A program made the translations under genes and the position numbers. The notes under the pieces are model-generated. The model did no database searches. It was given only the letters and a program-made list of their open reading frames with translations, and was not told the origin of the DNA. A stretch of 64,000 nucleotides of DNA from Candidatus Barnesiella excrementigallinarum (GTDB lineage: Bacteria > Bacteroidota > Bacteroidia > Bacteroidales > Barnesiellaceae): positions 62,001 through 126,000 of the forward strand of contig DXFL01000006.1 of the NCBI GenBank assembly GCA_019114445.1, in the 5' to 3' direction. Of this stretch, positions 49,378-56,303 are shown piece after piece (the stretch's first letter is position 1; every line of letters begins with the position of its first letter).

Positions 49378-49956
49378 ATGAAATATTTAATTCGTGCTAT
49401 CGCAACGGCAGTCGTTGCCCTGTCGCTCTCCTCGTGCAGTTACAACAGCATAGTCGAGGCCGATGAGAACATCAATGCCCAGTGGGCGAAAGTGGAAAAT
49501 CAATATCAGCGTCGCGCCGATTTGGTGCCCAACCTCGTCAACACCGTCAAGGGATATGCCGCACACGAGAGCGAAACGCTCGAAGCTGTAATCGCCGCCC
49601 GGTCGAAAGCAACCCAAATTACCATAGACCCGACGAACCTGACCGAAGAGAGCCTGCAAAAATATCAAGAAGCACAAGGCGAATTGTCCAGCGCATTGGG
49701 CAAACTGTTGGCCATTACCGAGAACTATCCCGACTTGAAAGCCAACCAAAACTTCCTCGAATTGCAAGCTCAACTCGAAGGTACCGAGAACCGCATTGCC
49801 ACAGAGCGAACTCGCTATGCCGACGCGGTAAATGCCTATAACACCAAAATCCGCAAATTCCCGGCGCTTATCACCGCCAAGATATTCGGATTCGAAACCA
49901 AACCGCAATTCAAGGCCGAAGAGAGTGCCGCACAAGCTCCTGTCGTGGAATTTTAA
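49378..49956 (+). CDS. lemA: LemA family lipoprotein
   Basis: 192 residues with a lipobox at LSLSSCSYNS. The signature YNSIVEADENINAQWAKVENQYQRRADLVPNLVNTVKGYAAHE is the LemA N-terminal helix. The rest is a four-helix bundle with NYPDLKANQNFLELQAQLEGTENRIA. LemA proteins are envelope proteins of unknown function, often beside TPM-domain genes, which are not present here. It lies 19 bases after glyS and 19 before the FKBP gene, so the three may be one transcript. Confidence 0.92.
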   Translation: MKYLIRAIATAVVALSLSSCSYNSIVEADENINAQWAKVENQYQRRADLVPNLVNTVKGYAAHESETLEAVIAARSKATQITIDPTNLTEESLQKYQEAQGELSSALGKLLAITENYPDLKANQNFLELQAQLEGTENRIATERTRYADAVNAYNTKIRKFPALITAKIFGFETKPQFKAEESAAQAPVVEF

Positions 49957-49975
49957 TCAATAGCTCTATATCTAT

Positions 49976-50527
49976 ATGAAAAAGTTACCTGTTTTATTCG
50001 TAATTGCCATCTTCATAGGTATCGTTTCTTGTAAAGAGAACGACGACTACTGGACTCAATACGAACAATGGCGAGACACCAACGACGCTTGGTTCATCGA
50101 ACAACTCGGCGCCAAAGACGATCAAGGAAATCCCGTGTACACCAAAGTGGTGCCCAACTGGGATAAAAGTATCTATGTATTGATGAAATATTACAACGAC
50201 ACGAGCCTCAACCGCAATGCACAATCGCCCTATCAAACCAGCACGGTCGATGTAATCTACAAAGGAATGTTGTACGACGGAACCCCCTTCGACTCCTCCT
50301 ATCTGAAAACCGACAGTATATATCGTTGCCGGGTAAACCAAAACATCAAAGGGTGGATAGTGGCTCTCGAACAAATGAAGGTGGGAGACAGTTGCCGGGT
50401 GATCATTCCCCAAACGTTGGGATACGGCGCTCAATACGTATCGTCGCTCATTCTCCCTTACACCACATTGGTATTCGACATGAAGCTGGTCGATATTCCC
50501 GGACTGGAAAAGCCGGTAAACGAATAG
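49976..50527 (+). CDS. FKBP-type peptidyl-prolyl isomerase lipoprotein
   Basis: 183 residues with a lipobox at GIVSCKEND. The C-terminal FKBP domain shows VDVIYKGMLYDGTPFDSSY, GWIVALEQMKVGDSCRVIIP and GYGAQYVSS, the core of the FK506-binding fold. It should assist folding of envelope proteins. The N-terminal linker (WTQYEQWRDTNDAWFIEQLG) is common to Bacteroidota FKBP lipoproteins. It appears to be the last gene of the glyS-lemA transcript. Confidence 0.9.
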   Translation: MKKLPVLFVIAIFIGIVSCKENDDYWTQYEQWRDTNDAWFIEQLGAKDDQGNPVYTKVVPNWDKSIYVLMKYYNDTSLNRNAQSPYQTSTVDVIYKGMLYDGTPFDSSYLKTDSIYRCRVNQNIKGWIVALEQMKVGDSCRVIIPQTLGYGAQYVSSLILPYTTLVFDMKLVDIPGLEKPVNE

Positions 50528-50554
50528 AGACAACTTGCCAACCAAAGAGATGAC

Positions 50555-50594
50555 ACACCAAACGGCAGCTCTGTGCGAGACAGCCGTTTGGTGT
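50555..50594 (+). terminator. Hairpin terminator after FKBP gene (weak T-run)
   Basis: 12-bp stem ACACCAAACGGC / GCCGTTTGGTGT (50555-50566 with 50583-50594). The following TT is short, so it may act partly as a processing or stability element. Confidence 0.5.
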
Positions 50595-50709
50595 TTGCAA
50601 CCATTTTGTCATACATTTGTAAAACCGATGTAACAAGGGGGTAACACCAACAAATTTTCTTTGTTCCCGTAAAAACATATAGCGACACATCATTCAAAAC
50701 GCAATTAAA

Positions 50710-51378
50710 ATGATATACATCGAAAAAGAACTCGACGACCTGAAAAAAGAGGTGCTCGAAATGTGGGACTTGGTGAACTCACAACTCAACCGCGCCGGCG
50801 AGGCCCTTTTGTCTATGGACAAAGAGCTGGCTCACGAAGTCACCTACCGGGAAAAAAGGGTCAATGCATTTGAATTGAAAATAGACAGCGACTGCGAAGA
50901 TATCATCGGGCTATACAATCCCGTAGCCCTCGACCTGCGATTTACGCTCGCCATGATGAAAACCAGCAACAACCTCGAACGCATTGCCGACTTCTGCGAC
51001 GGGATTGCCCGCTTTGTCATCGACTATCCCAAAGTGAACATCGAGTCGGAGTTGTTCGAAAAAACCGGAATCAAAGAAATGCTCGACATTGTGAAAGCGA
51101 TGATGTTGCAAGCCGAAAACGCCTTGATCGAAGAAAAATCGTCCGAAGCCATTGCCGTATTCAACAAAGACAACCGTGTCGACGAGCTGAATCACGCCGC
51201 TGTCCCCATCATTGCCGAATACTTGCAACAATTCCCCGAAAGAGCCGTCGAATGCCTCAACCTCATCAGTATCATACGCCGCCTCGAACGCATTGGCGAC
51301 CACTGCAACAACATTGCCGAAGAGATTGTATTCTACCTCGACGCCAAAATACTGAAACACTCGGGGAAACAGGCTTGA
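50710..51378 (+). CDS. phoU: Phosphate transport system regulatory protein
   Basis: 222 residues forming two PhoU repeats, each with the E/DxxxD metal motif: ALDLRFTLAMMKTSNNLERIADFCDGIA in the first and ISIIRRLERIGDHCNNIAEEIVFYL in the second. PhoU couples Pst phosphate uptake to PhoR signalling and moderates polyphosphate. No pst or pho genes lie nearby in the window; they may be further off. It is monocistronic as far as can be seen. No close TAnnTTTG match stands upstream. Confidence 0.94.
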   Translation: MIYIEKELDDLKKEVLEMWDLVNSQLNRAGEALLSMDKELAHEVTYREKRVNAFELKIDSDCEDIIGLYNPVALDLRFTLAMMKTSNNLERIADFCDGIARFVIDYPKVNIESELFEKTGIKEMLDIVKAMMLQAENALIEEKSSEAIAVFNKDNRVDELNHAAVPIIAEYLQQFPERAVECLNLISIIRRLERIGDHCNNIAEEIVFYLDAKILKHSGKQA

Positions 51379-51471
51379 CAACAACCTTTCCTACACGTTC
51401 TCTTTCGCCACAATAAAATGTTTTTATCATCTTTTACAGGAAAAAAGCGGACGACTGTCGAAAGAAAATAA

Positions 51472-51479
51472 TATCTTTG
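51472..51479 (+). promoter_or_regulatory. Promoter -7 box for DUF4919 gene
   Basis: TATCTTTG, an exact consensus match; transcription should begin near 51486, just ahead of the leader hairpin. Confidence 0.6.
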
Positions 51480-51492
51480 TTTCCATTAAACA

Positions 51493-51524
51493 CACCCGGA
51501 AGCGCAGGGCTGCGCTTCCGGGTG
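51493..51524 (+). promoter_or_regulatory. Strong 5'-leader hairpin before DUF4919 gene
   Basis: Perfect 14-bp GC-rich stem CACCCGGAAGCGCA / TGCGCTTCCGGGTG around GGGC. It starts within about ten bases of the predicted transcript start and has no T-run after it. A 5'-protective stem-loop is the likely role. Confidence 0.55.
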
Positions 51525-51556
51525 GAATAAAGATCGACGCAAGACAAAATTAAAAG

Positions 51557-52255
51557 ATGAAACATTTTATCATAGCCTCCATACTGCTTATTAGCACAAG
51601 CTTCATGCACCTCTACCCGGCAGAAGCAACCACAAGCGAAATTCCCGATATGGAGAAAATAGAGAGCGCCGTGCGCGACAGCCGGTCGCCTTACTACTAT
51701 CCCGATTTGATGAAAAAATACCTCAGCAACGACACCACCCTGACGTTGCAAGAGTTTCGGCACCTTTATTTGGGCTATGCCAGCCAGGAAGATTACAATC
51801 CCTACCGTACGGTCGAGATACCCAAACACATCGAAGAGCTTTACCAAAAGACAATCCACACCGAATCGGAGTGCGATTCGCTCATTAAATATGCGCGAAT
51901 GGCGCTGGAAGATATACCCTTCGATTTGCGTCAAATCAATTTCCTCGTATACGGATTGCGACAAAAAGGTCAAACCCAAGAAGCCGACTTGTGGGAATAT
52001 CGGCTGAAAGGAATCATACAAGCCATACTCTCGACCGGCGACGGCAAAGCTCCCGAAACGGCGTGGTATGTCATCTATCCTGCCGACGAATACAACATCG
52101 TAAACCGTCAAGGATTCACCGCCACCGAATTTATCTTCGTCGAACCCTATTTCGACTATATAGCCATCGAGAACAACCCGCTCAAAATCGAGGGGTTCTA
52201 CTTCAACGTAAAAAAACTGCTCAAAGAGTATAACCGCAAATTTTATGAGCGGTAA
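51557..52255 (+). CDS. DUF4919 family secreted protein
   Basis: 232 residues. A signal peptide (FIIASILLISTSFMHLYPAEA) precedes a soluble domain with the Bacteroidota DUF4919 pattern: SPYYYPDLMKKYLSNDTTLTLQEFRHLYLGY, then the TAWYVIYPADEYNIVNRQGF box and a C-terminal FYFNVKKLLKEYNRKF. The function is unknown. Regular helix spacing in the middle suggests a TPR-like bundle. It has its own promoter and leader hairpin. Confidence 0.8.
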   Translation: MKHFIIASILLISTSFMHLYPAEATTSEIPDMEKIESAVRDSRSPYYYPDLMKKYLSNDTTLTLQEFRHLYLGYASQEDYNPYRTVEIPKHIEELYQKTIHTESECDSLIKYARMALEDIPFDLRQINFLVYGLRQKGQTQEADLWEYRLKGIIQAILSTGDGKAPETAWYVIYPADEYNIVNRQGFTATEFIFVEPYFDYIAIENNPLKIEGFYFNVKKLLKEYNRKFYER

Positions 52256-52300
52256 CACGTACTCCCAACGAATACTAACTATTTAATTACATAAAACCTT

Positions 52301-52864
52301 ATGGAAATAAAACCCGGTAAATTTGTAGTTCTTACCTACGACCTCTATGCAGGCGCAGGCGAACCGGAAGAGACATTGATGATGCGTGCCACCGACGAAA
52401 CGCCCGATCAATTCGTATTCGGCGTCGAACAAAATATTCTTCCCGCTATGATGGAACGCCTCGAAGGATTGAAACAGGGCGACAAGTTCGACTTCGTTCT
52501 CTCCTGCGACGAGGCTTTCGGCGAACGCAACGAAGAGCACGTGATCGAACTCGACAAGGAGATTTTCATGGTCGACGGCAAATTCGACGACCAAACCGTG
52601 TTCGAGGGCAATACCGTGCCCATGATGACTGCCGAGGGCTACCGCATCAACGGCTCGGTGCTGAAAGTATCGGACGACAAGGTACTCATGGATTTCAATC
52701 ACCCGCTGGCCGGCGAGAACCTGCACTATGTAGGTGTAGTGAAACTGGTGCGCGACGCCACCGAAGAGGAATTGCATCCCCGCCACAGTTGCGGCTGCGG
52801 TTGCGGTCACGACCACAGCAGTTGCGGCGACGGCTGCGGCGATTGCTGCGACGGCTGCCACTAA
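52301..52864 (+). CDS. slyD: SlyD-like FKBP-type peptidyl-prolyl isomerase with Cys/His-rich tail
   Basis: 187 residues. The FKBP fold is split by an insert-in-flap domain as in SlyD: LTYDLYAGAG, FVFGVEQNILPAMMERLEGLKQGDKFDF, DEAFGERNEEHVIELD and FNHPLAGENLHYVGVV. The tail (CGCGCGHDHSSCGDGCGDCC) holds about eight Cys and several His, matching the nickel/zinc-binding C-terminus of SlyD used in metal storage and hydrogenase maturation. No hydrogenase or urease genes are nearby, so zinc or general metal buffering is as likely. It is cytosolic, with no signal peptide. Confidence 0.92.
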   Translation: MEIKPGKFVVLTYDLYAGAGEPEETLMMRATDETPDQFVFGVEQNILPAMMERLEGLKQGDKFDFVLSCDEAFGERNEEHVIELDKEIFMVDGKFDDQTVFEGNTVPMMTAEGYRINGSVLKVSDDKVLMDFNHPLAGENLHYVGVVKLVRDATEEELHPRHSCGCGCGHDHSSCGDGCGDCCDGCH

Positions 52865-52892
52865 TGGGATACACTCATACCCACCCTTAACA

Positions 52893-52922
52893 CAAGGGGG
52901 AGACCGGCCGGTCTCCCCCTTG
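52893..52922 (+). terminator. GC-rich palindromic terminator
   Basis: CAAGGGGGAGACCGG / CCGGTCTCCCCCTTG, a perfect 30-base palindrome between the converging slyD and DUF3667 genes. The flanking T-runs are short, so termination strength is uncertain. Confidence 0.6.
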
Positions 52923-52952
52923 TTGTATCTCTATACCGCACCTCGCCAATGC

Positions 52953-53663
52953 CTAATCCATAAAAAGTAAAGCCAAAGCGACGCCAACTGCCACAAGGAA
53001 CAGCAGATAGAGTATCGAGGCCCACAAGGTACGTCCCAGGGTTATCCAGAACTTGTCGGGAAAGAACGAATAGGCCGCCCAATAGGTAGGAATGAGGCTA
53101 AGCGCCATATTGGCCCTCTCATATACAGTATAATACGAGGCGTCCAGCACCCACCCCACCGGCATCACAACCAGCGAAAGCAAAATGTACAACACCGACA
53201 GATAGCAGCAGCCCAACAGATACTCCACCCAGTTGTACCGCGCCGATCCAGCCTTGCGGAAGGCTATCTTCACGGCCAGCACCATAAACGGCACCGTAGC
53301 GATAGTGAGGAGAGTATAATGCTCGACAATCCAGTTGTGCGTATCCGTTGTCTCGATGGTCGAGATGCTCCCGGGAAGCCCCTTGATGTGCCCGAAGAAA
53401 AGCAGAATCACACACCACACCGCCAGCAGCGGAATGGGTGCCATATACCCCTTGCGGCGTCCCTCGAAATAATCGTTCAGCAGCCGGTCGGGGTGGACAA
53501 CCAACGTGCGCGTGGTCTTGACAAAAGTATTGTCGACATGAAAAATGCCATGCAGCAGATTGTCCCACACACTCTTCCAAGTCAATCGCCCCACCGTGGC
53601 CTTCTGCCCGCACTGGTTGCAGTAGTTCCCCTCGAACTCGGTCCCGCAATTCTTGCAAATCAT
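52953..53663 (-). CDS. DUF3667 zinc-ribbon membrane protein
   Basis: 236 residues. It begins with a zinc ribbon, CKNCGTEFEGNYCNQCGQK, then the DUF3667 segment WDNLLHGIFHVDNTFVKTTRTLVVHPDRLLNDYFEGRRKGYMAP. Five hydrophobic helices follow. The family is common in Bacteroidota and has no established role. It is monocistronic and converges on slyD. Confidence 0.85.
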   Translation of the reverse strand: MICKNCGTEFEGNYCNQCGQKATVGRLTWKSVWDNLLHGIFHVDNTFVKTTRTLVVHPDRLLNDYFEGRRKGYMAPIPLLAVWCVILLFFGHIKGLPGSISTIETTDTHNWIVEHYTLLTIATVPFMVLAVKIAFRKAGSARYNWVEYLLGCCYLSVLYILLSLVVMPVGWVLDASYYTVYERANMALSLIPTYWAAYSFFPDKFWITLGRTLWASILYLLFLVAVGVALALLFMD

Positions 53664-53739
53664 CGTTCTATCCCAATTTTAATTGGAATACAAAGATACA
53701 TTGCCCCTCCCTACCCGCCAAAAAATGTCGCCCGAATTT

Positions 53740-54246
53740 TCAAAAATAGTTCATCGGGCGGTGCGGCCGACGGTTGCGGGCCAACCGGATATCGCTTTTG
53801 ACAGCCGACAAAGCCCCTTGATACTGCAACCAACAACGTTCACTCTCATCGGGAAGTTTTGTTGCGAACCACTGCCACAAGATATACGATACAATGGTTC
53901 TTTCGAGCTGATGACAAATCGACTCGTCCAACGCCAACGGCCGATGCTGCGGCAACAAAACGGCAAAAACAAGTTCGGTCTCGGTCGAAGCAAATTCGCC
54001 CGACAAATGGGGAGCAAGAGCACGCATAATTTCGTCTCTCACATCGGCCAGCCGGCGGGTAAAAAACGGTCGGTCATCTTCCGACACGATAATGGTACTG
54101 CTCCAACCCGGAAACAACCCCGGATCGTTGGCACGACATTTCGCCACATAGGAGCTTTCGGCAATCAACTCCCGCAACACTTGGTCTTCGGAGTAGGTAA
54201 ATACTACCGTCTCCAATACGTTGTCCTCTTTTTTCATCTCTTTCAT
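53740..54246 (-). CDS. Hypothetical protein, third gene of compact cassette
   Basis: 168 residues, cytosolic, no signal peptide or recognised domain. It is partly basic at the C-terminus (SDIRLARNRRPHRPMNYF) with a central segment (DVRDEIMRALAPHLSG). Its length and the sequence ETELVFAVLLPQHRPLALDESICHQLERTIVSYILWQWF suggest a small alpha/beta fold; this kind of protein is often encoded beside phage or tailocin genes, but I cannot name a family. The start overlaps the stop of the preceding gene by four bases. Confidence 0.65.
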   Translation of the reverse strand: MKEMKKEDNVLETVVFTYSEDQVLRELIAESSYVAKCRANDPGLFPGWSSTIIVSEDDRPFFTRRLADVRDEIMRALAPHLSGEFASTETELVFAVLLPQHRPLALDESICHQLERTIVSYILWQWFATKLPDESERCWLQYQGALSAVKSDIRLARNRRPHRPMNYF

Positions 54247-54701
54247 CTCCTTTTTATATGATAAATAACCAATATAACCACTATCAAAAAAGCAATCGTC
54301 AATGGACCCGAAACCGGGGGCGACGACAACTCGCGGGACCGGTCGGTTTCATGCTGGTCCCGCCATGCGACGTTAGCAGAAACTCCACCGGATAACGAAT
54401 CGGAGACAACCGTCTCGGCCGTCGCCGAGAGGTTGCTCGAACGCTTCAACCGGGTGAACGAAAGCCGAGGTTGACAACCGGGTTCCCGCAAGGTGTCGAG
54501 CGTGCAATCGAACGCAACCCATTCCCATTCGCCTCGACCGTTCCAATGCGCCCGCCACACCGAGTCGAACAGCGCATCGACTCGGTGGTCGACACCCCAA
54601 TCTACACGGGTATGGCTCTTCTCGGATACTTTTCGGGAAGACGAGCATCCCGCCATAAACAGCACCACAAAACCCAAAAGGAAAAATCGGGAGGAGTTCA
54701 C
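54243..54701 (-). CDS. Lipoprotein with C-terminal membrane helix, spanin-like
   Basis: 152 residues. The N-terminus is a lipoprotein signal with lipobox FMAGCSSS (Cys19). The C-terminus is a single transmembrane helix (PLTIAFLIVVILVIYHIKRR) followed by a positive tail. A lipidated outer-membrane end plus an inner-membrane anchor at the other end is the architecture of phage one-piece spanins such as T1 gp11 (131 residues), which fuse the two membranes at lysis. The sequence between is not recognisably homologous. It may alternatively be an unrelated envelope-spanning protein. It is translationally coupled on both sides. Confidence 0.6.
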   Translation of the reverse strand: MNSSRFFLLGFVVLFMAGCSSSRKVSEKSHTRVDWGVDHRVDALFDSVWRAHWNGRGEWEWVAFDCTLDTLREPGCQPRLSFTRLKRSSNLSATAETVVSDSLSGGVSANVAWRDQHETDRSRELSSPPVSGPLTIAFLIVVILVIYHIKRR

Positions 54702-55102
54702 GACGCACCTCCTTTCTGCATACGGTAAATAATCAGCAACGCCGACCGCTCCGACAGATAAAACCGGGGTGCCCGTTTCTCGGCTAACACCGCACCAAGC
54801 GCATCGTTAAAGGTTGCCCGGGGCCGTCGGCGCAAATAAGAAGCCAGCAAATTGGCCAAATCGTTGTACATGGCTATGCGCGTCGACGACGCACAACGGG
54901 GTGAACGTCCGCTCATGATACGTTTCACGTTCCGACGAGCCTCCTCGTAACTGATATAAAAACGGGGAGCAACCGAATAAACCACGCGCCTTACAATCTC
55001 CTCCCGGGAAAAATTAGCTCCCCTTCCCAAAGATTTAAGTAATGTGTTGTAAGCCTCGAACAAATCGCGGTCTCGTTCTTCCTTGTAATATAACTCCATC
55101 AC
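54698..55102 (-). CDS. Hypothetical protein with internal duplication, first gene of compact cassette
   Basis: 134 residues, possibly starting at Met2. Two similar halves are visible: VVYSVAPRFYISYEEARRNVKRIM and VLAEKRAPRFYLSERSALLIIYRM, each preceded by a helix of basic and hydrophobic residues. The APRFY[IL]S core may be a small DNA- or RNA-binding motif; the protein is strongly basic. No named family comes to mind. It heads a three-gene operon from the -7 box at 55169-55176, with ATGA-type overlaps. Confidence 0.6.
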   Translation of the reverse strand: MMELYYKEERDRDLFEAYNTLLKSLGRGANFSREEIVRRVVYSVAPRFYISYEEARRNVKRIMSGRSPRCASSTRIAMYNDLANLLASYLRRRPRATFNDALGAVLAEKRAPRFYLSERSALLIIYRMQKGGAS

Positions 55103-55168
55103 TCATTGTTATTACAGGAAGAGTGGCAAAACAGGTGCTTTCTCAACACCTCGACAAAACAGGTTGTG

Positions 55169-55176
55169 CAAATATA
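55169..55176 (-). promoter_or_regulatory. Promoter -7 box for the three-gene cassette
   Basis: Minus strand TATATTTG, an exact TAnnTTTG match, giving a leader of about 60 nt. Confidence 0.55.
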
Positions 55177-55266
55177 ATTCAAAATAGGTATTTTTACAAG
55201 CAAAATATGGTTATTTTACCATCATGTTATAATTTTTTATTTTTTCAGATGTTAAATTAGAGGTTC

Positions 55267-55300
55267 TATCTTCCCGAAAATATGTATTTTTGGGAAGATA
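55267..55300 (+). promoter_or_regulatory. 16-bp-arm palindrome containing the -7 box of the GSCFA-murF-alr operon
   Basis: TATCTTCCCGAAAATA and TATTTTTGGGAAGATA form arms around a TG centre, with a single G-T mismatch. The right arm contains the -7 box TATTTTTG (55285-55292), a TAnnTTTG match. Because the box lies inside the dyad, a transcribed hairpin is impossible; an operator for a dimeric repressor or activator is a better reading. Confidence 0.5.
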
Positions 55301-55304
55301 AAGA

Positions 55305-56303
55305 ATGAGAGGAATGAATTTCAGGACAGTTATCGATTTTCCGCGACACCCCGGCTACATGGACCATCGGCAACATATTTTGCTGTTAGGCTCGTGCTTT
55401 GTCGAAAACATAGGCAAGTGGTTGCAACAACGGAAATTCGATGTCGATATAAATCCGTTCGGCACCCTCTACAACCCGCTCTCCATTGCCCAAAGCTGGG
55501 CGCGCATTGTAGACGGTACGCCCCTGAGCCCAAACGACTTGTTTTGCGACCACGGATTGTGGCACAGCTATTACCACCACTCCCGCTTTTCGGGGAGCGA
55601 TCCCGAACGGGTCCTTTCGACCATGAACCAACGCATAGCTACCGCGCACAACCGTCTGCCGGAAACCAACCGCATAGTATTCACTTGGGGCAGTGCATTT
55701 GTCTATCGGCTGAAAACAACCGGCGAAATCGTTGCCAACTGCCACAAACAACCGGCCACACACTTTACCCGGGAACTCCTCACGGTCGACGAAATCGTAG
55801 CGCAGTGGCGCGGAATCGTACAGCAAATCGAAAAGCAACTACCCCAATGCCGTCTGCTTTTCACCGTAAGCCCCATACGCCACCTGAGCGACGGGGCTCA
55901 TGGCAACCAAATAAGCAAAGCGACGCTGCTGCTGGCCATCGAACAACTGCAACGGGAGTTCGAGATATGCGACTATTTTCCCTCATACGAAATCATGATG
56001 GACGATCTGCGGGATTACCGCTTCTACGACACCGACATGGCTCACCCTTCAACGGCGGCCATCACCTACATCAGCGAAATTCTTACCGAAGCATACCTAT
56101 CGGACGAAAGCAGGCAAATAGCCTCGCAATGGCTCAAAATAGCGACAGCCCTCGCACACCGGCCCCTCAACCCGCAACAAACCGAATATGCTGTTTTCCT
56201 GAAAAACACGCTCCAAAAAATCATGCAGTTTCAACAAGCATACCCCTATATAAACGTATCGGACGAAATAGACGAATTAACGACAAGAATCAATCAATTA
56301 TGA
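55305..56303 (+). CDS. GSCFA domain-containing protein
   Basis: 332 residues. The name-giving GSCF(V)ENIGKWL motif is at residues 28-38, with NPFGTLYNPLSI after it. The family belongs to the SGNH-like hydrolase group. The segments FTWGSAFVYRL and VSPIRHLSDGAHGNQISKA, with a terminal DMAHPSTAAITYI, give the expected Gly, His and Asp/His positions of an SGNH hydrolase. The substrate is unknown; a carbohydrate esterase is possible. The stop overlaps the murF-alr start as ATGA, tying it to cell-wall synthesis. No signal peptide. Confidence 0.86.
   Translation: MRGMNFRTVIDFPRHPGYMDHRQHILLLGSCFVENIGKWLQQRKFDVDINPFGTLYNPLSIAQSWARIVDGTPLSPNDLFCDHGLWHSYYHHSRFSGSDPERVLSTMNQRIATAHNRLPETNRIVFTWGSAFVYRLKTTGEIVANCHKQPATHFTRELLTVDEIVAQWRGIVQQIEKQLPQCRLLFTVSPIRHLSDGAHGNQISKATLLLAIEQLQREFEICDYFPSYEIMMDDLRDYRFYDTDMAHPSTAAITYISEILTEAYLSDESRQIASQWLKIATALAHRPLNPQQTEYAVFLKNTLQKIMQFQQAYPYINVSDEIDELTTRINQL

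Noticed and set aside
52801-52863. Repeat-like GGCTGCGG tracts at the end of slyD
   Set aside because: They encode the Cys/Gly/His-rich metal-binding tail typical of SlyD and are not a separate repeat.
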